DNA of 5,036 nucleotides from JBNJEM01 sp051745935 (lineage in GTDB: Bacteria; Planctomycetota; Planctomycetia; Pirellulales; Pirellulaceae): contig JBNJEM010000591.1 of the NCBI GenBank assembly GCA_051745935.1, forward strand, positions 1 through 5,036, written 5' to 3'. The position numbers were made by a program, and so were the translations under genes. The first letter of the stretch is position 1. Every line of letters starts with the position of its first letter. Positions 1 through 4,752 of this stretch are shown piece by piece. Below the pieces are notes generated by a model. It was not told the origin of the DNA and did not search any database. It saw only the letters and a list, made by a program, of their open reading frames with translations.

Positions 1-95
1 CGGGCCCGTGGCATCCAGGCGGGCCCGTGGCATCCAGGCGGGCCCGTGGCATCCAGGCGGGCCCGTGGCATCCAGGCGGGCCTTGCGTGTCCAGG
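1..95. repeat. 19-bp tandem repeat (minisatellite), about five copies, running off the left edge
   Basis: Four perfect copies of the unit CGGGCCCGTGGCATCCAGG lie at 1-19, 20-38, 39-57 and 58-76. A degenerate fifth copy at 77-95 keeps the CGGGCC start and the TCCAGG end. Each unit contains the palindrome CGGGCCCG. The array begins at the first base of the window, so its true length is unknown. A 19-bp unit shifts the reading frame in every copy. Although the frames happen to be open, a coding role is unlikely, and no start codon or ribosome binding site goes with it. A variable-number intergenic minisatellite is the simplest reading. Confidence 0.93.
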
Positions 96-173
96 CCATG
101 TAGCGGCACCCGTGAACGGCTACCGCCAACCTAGCCTATGACGATGAGCCGTGACATAGTTTTTTGTCATTCA

Positions 174-779
174 TCATTCGTTCGTGTGTTCGTCCTTCGT
201 GCTTTTCCCCCCCGGGTCCGGCGGTTCACCAATATCGAGAGAGGGCCCGGTGAGTGTGTCACCTTCGGTTACCGTGTGCTTCCGAGGCGTTTCCGTTGTG
301 TTGCAGCCGTCGCATGGCAAGCGAGATGAGGGAGCAATTCGTTGACGGGGATGGATAGCGGGATGCGCGGCGGGCGCTGCCGCGCGGCAACTCCCGTAGC
401 CGACTTGTTTGTCGGCGCAGTAGGTGCTCCAGAGCGGTCCGAACTGAGAGAGGGCGTTTGGGGGGCACGGCCCGCGGGAAAACGACTGTCGCACGCTGCG
501 ATAATACGCGAATTCTTCTCGCCAAGTTGGATTTGACCGACCGTATCGGCCAGACGCGTGGGACGGGGCATGTTGAAAGTAATGGGTGCCCTGTAGGTCC
601 GCAATGACTGCTGGCTGCGGGGACGGGGACGAAGAAGGGGCCCGTTCAACGTGAGACATCTCGTCCGGGACAAGTTGGCGGTCATCGGCAGCCGTTTGGT
701 CGACATCCGTTGACTGGGCCTGGACAATGGCCGCGAATGAGACAACGATTCTGGCAGCGAGAAACGTGCGATTGAACAT
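174..779 (-). CDS. Exported, cysteine-containing protein of unknown function, 201 aa
   Basis: I do not recognise this protein. The start at 779 is chosen because AAGGAG sits 6 nt upstream of the ATG (AAGGAGTCGACC-ATG). The frame stays open for 63 more codons upstream, but that part is Pro/Arg-rich with no such site. Residues 1-21 form a Sec-type signal peptide: a basic N-terminus (RTFLAAR), a hydrophobic core (IVVSFAAIV) and a likely cleavage site VQA|QS. The mature part begins with an acidic, Ser/Pro-rich low-complexity stretch (22-60). A more protein-like middle follows (62-131) with aromatic residues and the motif GPLWSTYCADK at 114-124. Five cysteines (C105, C121, C131, C156, C159, the last two as CDGC) could form disulfides. 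The C-terminal 40 residues are hydrophilic. Translation ends at two consecutive TGA codons. The gene stands alone, divergent from the membrane protein gene to its right. A surface or periplasmic role follows only from the signal peptide. Confidence 0.72.
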   Translation of the reverse strand: MFNRTFLAARIVVSFAAIVQAQSTDVDQTAADDRQLVPDEMSHVERAPSSSPSPQPAVIADLQGTHYFQHAPSHASGRYGRSNPTWREEFAYYRSVRQSFSRGPCPPNALSQFGPLWSTYCADKQVGYGSCRAAAPAAHPAIHPRQRIAPSSRLPCDGCNTTETPRKHTVTEGDTLTGPSLDIGEPPDPGGKSTKDEHTNE

Positions 780-935
780 GGTCGACTCCTTGTCGGTTTG
801 GGGAATTCCATTCGGAGGGAAACGCCGGGGCATGGAGCCCGGAGGGTTGTTGAAACCCGGGGGGTGGGAAATCGGCGCCCCTACTCGCGCCGGGCACCGG
901 GCGCTCGTCTTTGGCAAACATGCCTCACGGAACGG

Positions 936-978
936 CTCCACGCAAGTGACAATGTTGATTTTTCTCAACGCCGTGGAG
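936..978. other. Nested inverted repeat, possible leader hairpin or operator
   Basis: The outer arms CTCCACG (936-942) and CGTGGAG (972-978) are perfect complements. They enclose a second perfect pair, GTTGA (954-958) and TCAAC (965-969), with the 6-nt loop TTTTTC. The structure lies about 160-200 nt upstream of the start codon of the minus-strand exported-protein gene, so it would sit in its 5' leader or promoter. No T-run follows the stem directly on either strand, which argues against an intrinsic terminator. Function is not known. Confidence 0.4.
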
Positions 979-1081
979 GGCCGAGCAAACTCTATTCACC
1001 ATATCTCGGGTCAAAATAAAGATTTACGGCCATCCACGGACCCAGTGTCTGGTCGTGCTCACTGGCCGGTTTGTCCTAGCA

Positions 1082-1101
1082 ATACGGCTTGATACGGCTT
1101 G
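1082..1101. repeat. Tandem duplication of a 10-bp unit
   Basis: ATACGGCTTG occurs twice in direct succession (1082-1091 and 1092-1101). The unit is short, has only two copies and lies in a gene-free stretch, so it may be a replication slippage product. Confidence 0.7.
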
Positions 1102-1438
1102 ACAGGCCTCGTTCCGGTCCGATTCTCTTGGCCCTTGGTCGTCGTTCAGCGCGAGCGGGCGAGCGTGTCACGAACGACCGTGTCGGGAAATTGAGCCCTG
1201 GCATCACGCGATTGTTGTTTGACGCAAGTCGAAAACCATAAGAGATCGCTACTGGAAAGCGTCACCTTTGGCCAATCTCCGTCTTCTCGCGGGGCGCAAA
1301 TATCGATACAGGTGGTCGAAACGGTTCTTTTGGAAGCGGCGCTCTGGGGAGAGTCGATGATTTGTCCACGACTCCCCCTCGACAGTGGTGTAGTGTTGAA
1401 CAACGGAGCCTTCGCCACGCGGGGTTGAACAGCTTGCC

Positions 1439-1541
1439 ATACCGGTGGCGGATGACTTTCTCCGCCGCGAGTCCGACCAACGGGAGGACGGCTTGCGTCG
1501 GGCAGCTTTCCACCCGGAAGATTCCAACCGCCTGAAATATA
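1439..1541 (-). repeat. Dispersed 103-bp repeat, copy A
   Basis: Read on the minus strand, this copy starts TATATTTCAGGCGGT at 1541 and ends CGGTAT at 1439. It aligns without gaps to copies B (about 8 differences in 103) and C (about 10), counted by hand. A 38-nt core (ACGCAAGCC... to ...GCGGCGGA) is identical in all three. A stem GGCGGA/TCCGCC with an 8-nt loop (GAAAGTCA) lies near its 3' end and is 6 bp here, 5 bp in the other copies. This copy is inverted relative to B and C, and its 5' end lies only 25 bp before the start codon of the ligase-type gene. It could be a miniature mobile element, a REP-like intergenic repeat or a small structured RNA. Confidence 0.9.
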
Positions 1542-1543
1542 CT
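1538..1543 (+). promoter_or_regulatory. Possible -10 box (TATACT) at the edge of repeat A
   Basis: TATACT lies 23 nt upstream of the ATG at 1567, and its first four bases are the terminal bases of repeat copy A. No good -35 hexamer lies 16-18 bp upstream (the sequence there is CGGAAG-like). It is therefore only a weak candidate promoter, of interest because the repeat end would supply most of it. Confidence 0.25.
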
Positions 1544-1566
1544 TTTTGAGGACGACCGAGCGACCG

Positions 1567-3018
1567 ATGCTGGCCATGATCGCCGTAGCACTGATCGTTG
1601 TTGCCGTGTGGGGGGCGGTGTTTTTTCGCCATGCCGGCCTACTCGGTGGTTGTCTGGGCGTGTTACTGTTGGGCAGTTGCTTTGGGCATGCGTATTATCA
1701 TGTCAACCTTGGCCCCCTTCCACTGACGGCGGAGCGCGTGTTGCTGGGAGGCTTGTTGGTGGGGTACCTGCTACTGAGGGCGCGGCGGCAAGTTGATCGC
1801 AAACAACTGAATCACGTGGATCTACTTCTGATCGCGTTCATGTTGGTCCTGCTCGTGAGCACATTGACCCATGACTGGCGGGCGAACAACTTCCAGGCGC
1901 TGGCGTCACTGGTATTTTTCTACGTGGTCCCATCAATGCTTTACTGGGTCGCGCGGGAGTCTTGGTTGAGCCAACGGGGGTTGCTGGGCTGTTTGGCGTT
2001 TTTGGCTGGTTTCGGGATCTACCTGGCTGTCACGTCGGTTTTCGAGCAGCAGCAAGTCGAATCGCTCGTTTTCCCGCGTTACGTTGCGTCGGAGGCTCAT
2101 GTCGAGTTTTTGGGCCGCGGTCGGGGTCCATTTCTCAATCCGGTCGGTAATGGCGTTTTTCTGTGTGCGGGCCTCTTCAGCCTACTGATGTTTTGGCCCC
2201 GCGTGAGTCGATATGCGCGCGTTCTCTTGCTATTGATCGCACTGGTCTATTTGGCGGGCATTTTCTGTACGCTAACGCGCGTGGTTTGGTTGGCGGCGGG
2301 TATCGGGCTGATGGGGCTCGTGGTTTTGAATCTGCCACGCCGATGGGGAGTCGTCGCGGTGCTCGCGGCCGGCATCCTGGCCGCCGGTGTGGTGGCCCTG
2401 AAATGGGATGATCTAAAGGCTTTCAAGCGTGATCGGCATGTCAGTGTTGCTGAAATGTCACGATCCGCCAGTCTACGCCCAATACTGGCTTATCTCGCGT
2501 GGCGGATCTATCTTGACCACCCTCTGCTGGGCTGCGGTTACCGGCAGTATGAAACCGTTGTCGGCCATTACGTGTCCGACCGGTCAACCACGCTGCAGTT
2601 GGAACGGGGCCGGAACTTTGCGCAGCACAATGTGTTCCTGGCGTTGTTAGCGGAGACGGGACTCGTCGGAATGAGTTTGTTCCTGCTGTTGTTGACCACG
2701 CTGGCCCAGACCGCCTGGCGACTGTGGAGGGCCAGCGGCACGGGGTTGGCCACTCGTCAAATGGGACTGTTCATGCTCTTGATGCTGGGCACTTATGTCA
2801 CCATGGGTATGTTTCAAGATTTGGCATTGATTCCCATGGCGCACATGCTGCTGTTTTTTTTGGCCGGTCTCACTCGCAACCTGCAGGAACACGGGGTTCG
2901 AGGAATCGTGCCCGCCGGCGCCGGCGAGCGCCCGAAAACCTGCGAACAGCCGTTGCACGAGACCTCTTGCACGCCGTCTGGGCTGCCCGGCACGGTGCCA
3001 CAACCGCTCCTTCGGTGA
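1567..3018 (+). CDS. O-antigen ligase/polymerase-family polytopic membrane protein (Wzy_C/WaaL type), 483 aa
   Basis: Members of this family join or polymerise lipid-linked glycans on the outer face of the inner membrane. About 12-13 hydrophobic segments are visible, roughly at residues 1-20, 23-40, 54-71, 84-100, 113-129, 139-157, 193-209, 218-236, 239-255, 260-278, 356-381, 399-415 and 418-434. A long hydrophilic loop lies at about 279-353. Family-like signatures are GPFLNPVGNG near 187-196, the TRVVW arginine motif (R238), HPLLGCGYRQY at 318-328 and AQHNVFLALLAETGLVG at 352-368. His354 corresponds to the conserved loop histidine of WaaL-type ligases. A soluble Pro-rich tail (436-483) follows the last helix. 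The frame opens at a TTG (1546), but ATG 1567 is preferred; its ribosome binding site is weak (GAG at 1558-1560), and ATG 1576 is also possible. Ligase versus polymerase, and the glycan, cannot be decided. No other glycan gene is in view. Inverted copies of a 103-bp repeat lie close to both ends. Confidence 0.88.
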   Translation: MLAMIAVALIVVAVWGAVFFRHAGLLGGCLGVLLLGSCFGHAYYHVNLGPLPLTAERVLLGGLLVGYLLLRARRQVDRKQLNHVDLLLIAFMLVLLVSTLTHDWRANNFQALASLVFFYVVPSMLYWVARESWLSQRGLLGCLAFLAGFGIYLAVTSVFEQQQVESLVFPRYVASEAHVEFLGRGRGPFLNPVGNGVFLCAGLFSLLMFWPRVSRYARVLLLLIALVYLAGIFCTLTRVVWLAAGIGLMGLVVLNLPRRWGVVAVLAAGILAAGVVALKWDDLKAFKRDRHVSVAEMSRSASLRPILAYLAWRIYLDHPLLGCGYRQYETVVGHYVSDRSTTLQLERGRNFAQHNVFLALLAETGLVGMSLFLLLLTTLAQTAWRLWRASGTGLATRQMGLFMLLMLGTYVTMGMFQDLALIPMAHMLLFFLAGLTRNLQEHGVRGIVPAGAGERPKTCEQPLHETSCTPSGLPGTVPQPLLR

Positions 3019-3070
3019 AGCACCGCACAGCACCAGCCCGACGCGGAAAACCACGTTCCACGGATCAGGT

Positions 3071-3173
3071 TATATTTCAGGCGGTTGATTTTTTCCGGGT
3101 GGAAAGCGGCCCGACGCAAGCCGTCCTCCCGTTGGTCGGACTCGCGGCGGAGAAAATCATCCGCGATCGGTAT
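3071..3173 (+). repeat. Dispersed 103-bp repeat, copy B
   Basis: This copy runs from TATATTTCAGG to CGGTAT and begins 52 bp after the stop codon of the ligase-type gene. It contains the 38-nt invariant core (3114-3151) and the small hairpin GCGGA (3147-3151)/TCCGC (3160-3164) with loop GAAAATCA. Differences cluster at 3087-3092, in the loop and near the 3' end. It lies between two convergent genes and is inverted relative to copy A. Similarity to copy C may extend a little further: both have GTTCC about 12-16 bp before the repeat and GGCAACGG about 14-15 bp after it. Confidence 0.9.
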
Positions 3174-3235
3174 ATCCGTGTGCTCCAGGCAACGGATGCC
3201 CCCGGTTTTTTCCAGACCACGATCGACCGGCCGCC

Positions 3236-3259
3236 AAAAACACGGTTTCTTCAGAACCG
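3236..3259 (-). terminator. Likely intrinsic terminator overlapping the stop codon of the His-rich protein gene
   Basis: On the minus strand the sequence CGGTTCTGAAGAAACCG is followed by TGTTTTT. The arms CGGTT and AACCG pair perfectly, and an extra C-G pair with one bulged A would close a TGAA loop. The last codons (CGG TTC TGA) of the upstream gene form the 5' arm. The stem is short, but the U-run directly after it fits a Rho-independent terminator. On the plus strand no T-run follows, so it would not serve the convergent gene. Confidence 0.5.
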
Positions 3260-3685
3260 AAAGTGGAATCCGAATCGACCGGTGTGAAGTCCTACCCCCC
3301 CATGACTGAAACCGCGGCGCCCGTGGCTGCCATGGTAATAAGAGCGTCGATGCCCAGGAACGATCGTGGGCGGACGCACGATCACCGGTGGGTGAAACGG
3401 AACCGGAGGACGAATAATCACCGGCGGATGATGTCCCTTGCGATGGTACCCATGATCTCGGTGCGAGCGACCATGCTTCCCGTGATAACGGTGCGAGCGC
3501 CCACGCTTCCCGTGATAACCGCCACGATGGCCGTCATGGTGACCTCGGCGAGGCCCGCGATGGTGAGCACTGGGGCCGCCTTTGCCAGGATGATGACCGC
3601 GACCGCGAGGCTCGGCCATGGCGGGAGCGGCGGCCAGGGCCGAAATGGCCAAGGCGATGACGGCGAATTTGGTCGTGTTCTTCAT
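3251..3685 (-). CDS. Histidine/arginine/glycine-rich exported protein, 144 aa
   Basis: The start at 3685 is supported by AAGGAG 8 nt upstream of the ATG (ATAAGGAGATCCAAAA-ATG). Residues 1-24 form a clear Sec signal peptide: MKNTTK, a hydrophobic Ala-rich core and a cleavage site APAMA|EP. The mature protein is low in complexity. A His/Arg/Gly-rich half (25-86) includes a near-duplicate decapeptide (YHGKRGRSHR, YHGKHGRSHR at 57-76), encoded by two 30-bp tandem units. A proline-rich hinge (87-110) has repeated PPVIxRPP, and an aromatic Gly/His tail ends in FGFHFRF. More than 20 of 120 mature residues are histidine, so divalent metal binding is plausible, and the high Arg content would make it strongly cationic. 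No enzymatic motif is present and I do not know a named family. It is apparently a single-gene unit with its own promoter and terminator. The open frame on the opposite strand is a compositional shadow. Confidence 0.78.
   Translation of the reverse strand: MKNTTKFAVIALAISALAAAPAMAEPRGRGHHPGKGGPSAHHRGPRRGHHDGHRGGYHGKRGRSHRYHGKHGRSHRDHGYHRKGHHPPVIIRPPVPFHPPVIVRPPTIVPGHRRSYYHGSHGRRGFSHGGVGLHTGRFGFHFRF
3459..3518. repeat. Two tandem 30-bp units inside the His-rich protein gene
   Basis: Units 3459-3488 and 3489-3518 each begin CGGTGCGAGCG and end CTTCCCGTGATAA on the plus strand, and differ at only a few positions. Each is ten codons long in the minus-strand gene, so the duplication preserves the frame and adds one His/Arg/Gly-rich decapeptide. 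This suggests that the protein length can change by in-frame slippage. Confidence 0.85.
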
Positions 3686-3755
3686 TTTTGGATCTCCTTA
3701 TGACTCCTGTAACTTGAAAGGTTTACGACCTTCGTTCAACTGGGTGCAGTACGGG

Positions 3756-3771
3756 TGCAGGTCTCGTGCCA
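3756..3771 (-). promoter_or_regulatory. Candidate sigma-54 (RpoN) promoter for the His-rich exported protein
   Basis: The minus strand reads TGGCACGAGACCTGCA. Against the known -24/-12 consensus TGGCACG-N4-TTGCA it differs only at the first T of the -12 element (C here), and the GG-GC spacing is correct. Transcription would begin near 3746, giving a leader of about 60 nt before the ATG at 3685. It is the only close match to this consensus that I found in the window, and it is correctly oriented. Such a promoter would need an enhancer-binding activator, whose site is not identified with confidence. Confidence 0.6.
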
Positions 3772-3782
3772 AACCTCGCACA

Positions 3783-3806
3783 TTGCCGGAGGTTACCGCG
3801 CGGCAA
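3783..3806. promoter_or_regulatory. Dyad symmetry upstream of the sigma-54 promoter, possible regulator site
   Basis: TTGCCG (3783-3788) and CGGCAA (3801-3806) are perfect inverted arms around a small inner dyad GGT-T-ACC (3791-3797). The centre lies about 48 bp upstream of the predicted start site of the His-rich gene. That is closer than usual for a sigma-54 activator site, so it could also be a repressor or integration-factor site, or chance. Confidence 0.3.
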
Positions 3807-4110
3807 ACGGGTCCATCGCCTGAAAAGCCAAAACAAAACCATCCAGATTTCCCGCGATCCCAGCTGTTTTGGAGGCAGGAGCCCGATTTTGTTATCGACC
3901 GAAAACGACGGAAAAGCCCCTCGCCCGCTCGAAATATCCCCCCCCATTCCCACCCTCGCCGACCGTCCCGGACTCAGGAGTGACGTCATTCGGACGGCGC
4001 CTGTCGTCGTGTTGATATCATCCGAGAATTTCGGGGCGGGTGTGACCAAACGTGTCCGCCCCCTGGCGATACCGTTCATGTCAGACGGGGCGGAGGCTTC
4101 GCGGCCGCGT

Positions 4111-4135
4111 GAACCGGGCCGCGTCGCGCCGGTTC
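4111..4135. other. GC-rich hairpin immediately before repeat C
   Basis: GAACCGG (4111-4117) pairs perfectly with CCGGTTC (4129-4135) across an 11-nt loop that is itself GC-rich. It ends 13 bp before repeat copy C. No T-run follows on the plus strand and there is no upstream gene in that direction, so a terminator role is not supported. Confidence 0.45.
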
Positions 4136-4148
4136 CGTGAATGACCTG

Positions 4149-4251
4149 TATGTTTCAGGCGGTCGGATTGGTCCGGGTGGAAAGTTGCCCCACGCAAGCC
4201 GTCCTCCCGTTGGTCGGACTCGCGGCGGACCAAGTCATCCGCGACCGGTAT
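4149..4251 (+). repeat. Dispersed 103-bp repeat, copy C
   Basis: This copy runs from TATGTTTCAGG to CGGTAT, with about 10 differences from copy A and 13 from copy B and no gaps. The 38-nt core and the GCGGA/TCCGC stem are intact (loop CCAAGTCA). It has the same orientation as B and lies 165 bp before the small gene at 4417. Its longest open frame is in phase with that gene, which makes the gene look 92 codons longer than it is. Confidence 0.9.
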
Positions 4252-4311
4252 GTCAGCGGTGGGTGGCAACGGTTTGTGCTCCGCTCGACCACGAATCACA
4301 CGGCGGGGGTT

Positions 4312-4321
4312 GGACATGTCC
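4312..4321. promoter_or_regulatory. Perfect 10-bp palindrome, possible operator
   Basis: GGACATGTCC is a perfect palindrome about 95 bp upstream of the start codon of the small gene at 4417. It could be an operator half-way into the promoter region, but a 10-bp palindrome can easily occur by chance, and no promoter hexamers could be placed beside it. Confidence 0.2.
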
Positions 4322-4416
4322 GGGAGGATGCACAGCCCGGAGGTGACCGATCCGTTCGCGCCAGATCGCTGTTGCCCGAGAGCGGTATGACCAAGATAGA
4401 ACGAAGGAGAGACGTG

Positions 4417-4752
4417 ATGCCGAAGTACTATGTGGAATCCGGACCCGTTAAGCTGGTATTGGAAGCGAAACATGCCCAGGAGGCGGCGGTGAAGGCGTTT
4501 CAATGGTCGTGTGACCAGCAGGCCACGATCCAGACGGATTGTCCCTTGGAGCACGTGCGGTTGGCTGAGCGGCGGGGTTGGCAGCTGCACGAAACGGTAT
4601 GGGTGAACGAACGTGGATTTGATCAAGCGGACGGACAGGTCTTCGACACGCTGGACGTATTGGTTGCGTGGCAGGAGGGTCTAAATGGCTCGAGGCTCCG
4701 ACCCGAGACCGGCCGGCGGGGGAAAAACTCCCTGGAAAGTTTTCTGGGGTAG
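4417..4752 (+). CDS. Small conserved-type hypothetical protein (planctomycete-like), 111 aa
   Basis: The start at 4417 is chosen because AAGGAG (4404-4409) lies 7 nt upstream. The frame is open back to 4141, but that part runs through repeat copy C and has no ribosome binding site of its own. The protein starts MPKYYVESGPVKLVLEAKHA, an apparent beta-strand pair followed by an Ala-rich helix (18-33). It continues through a variable middle to VNERGFDQADGQVFDTLDVL (63-82) and AWQ. From memory, this pattern (KYYVxSG start, SERGFDxAD near the end) resembles short hypothetical proteins that are frequent in planctomycete genomes; I cannot verify this. No signal peptide, membrane segment or catalytic motif is visible, so it is probably cytoplasmic. 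Residues after about 88 are basic and low in complexity and may be a non-conserved tail. Function is unknown. Confidence 0.72.
   Translation: MPKYYVESGPVKLVLEAKHAQEAAVKAFQWSCDQQATIQTDCPLEHVRLAERRGWQLHETVWVNERGFDQADGQVFDTLDVLVAWQEGLNGSRLRPETGRRGKNSLESFLG

Larger units (their letters stand above)
780..1438. other. Long intergenic region between divergent genes
   Basis: No convincing gene is visible on either strand; the open frames here lack ribosome binding sites and overlap one another. Besides the sites listed separately (hairpin 936-978, duplication 1082-1101), there is a small inverted repeat GGGTT-GTTGA-AACCC at 844-858 and a repeated octamer GTTGAACA at 1395-1402 and 1424-1431. A plus-strand frame at about 1220-1358 ends in a basic, aromatic peptide (KYRYRWSKRFFWKRR) and could be the remnant of a lost gene, but it has no start codon. 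No clear sigma-70 promoter for the minus-strand gene was found. Confidence 0.6.
3686..4148. other. Intergenic region upstream of the His-rich protein gene
   Basis: No gene could be supported here. Both strands have open frames, but none has a ribosome binding site or protein-like composition. The part next to the His-rich gene holds its leader and a candidate sigma-54 promoter. Further right are a dyad at 3783-3806 and, just before repeat C, a GC-rich section with the palindrome CGCGGCCGCG (4100-4109) and a strong hairpin (4111-4135). Between about 3810 and 4090 I see nothing specific. Confidence 0.6.

Noticed and set aside
1..95. CRISPR array
   Set aside because: Units are contiguous 19-mers without spacers, so this is a tandem repeat.
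100..170. Possible terminator of the minus-strand exported-protein gene (GTAGC/GCTAC and TGACA/TGTCA stems)
   Set aside because: Stems are 5 bp with long loops and no T-run follows on the minus strand.
174..968. Longer 264-aa version of the minus-strand exported protein
   Set aside because: The extra 63 residues have no ribosome binding site and would bury a clear signal peptide; AAGGAG directly precedes the ATG at 779.
1546..1566. TTG start for the ligase-type protein
   Set aside because: No Shine-Dalgarno precedes it, and the start codon would lie almost on the repeat edge; ATG 1567 gives a normal hydrophobic N-terminus.
2913..2926. 14-bp palindrome CGCCGGCGCCGGCG
   Set aside because: It lies inside the ligase-type coding sequence and has no T-run; probably a by-product of GC-rich Ala/Gly codons.
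3188..3212. Possible plus-strand terminator GGCA/TGCC before TTTTTT after repeat B
   Set aside because: The stem is only 4 bp and is separated from the T-run by several bases.
3263..3703. 146-aa plus-strand frame opposite the His-rich gene
   Set aside because: Low-complexity Met/Thr/Arg composition typical of the antisense of a His/Arg/Gly-rich gene; the minus strand has the signal peptide and ribosome binding site.
4173..4188. Sigma-54-like CGGGTGGAAAGTTGCC inside repeat C
   Set aside because: The -24 element is poor (GTG instead of CAC) and the TTGC is not kept in copies A and B.
4081..4626. 181-aa minus-strand frame antisense to repeat C and the small gene
   Set aside because: No ribosome binding site; it overlaps a better supported plus-strand gene and looks like a shadow of GC-rich coding sequence.
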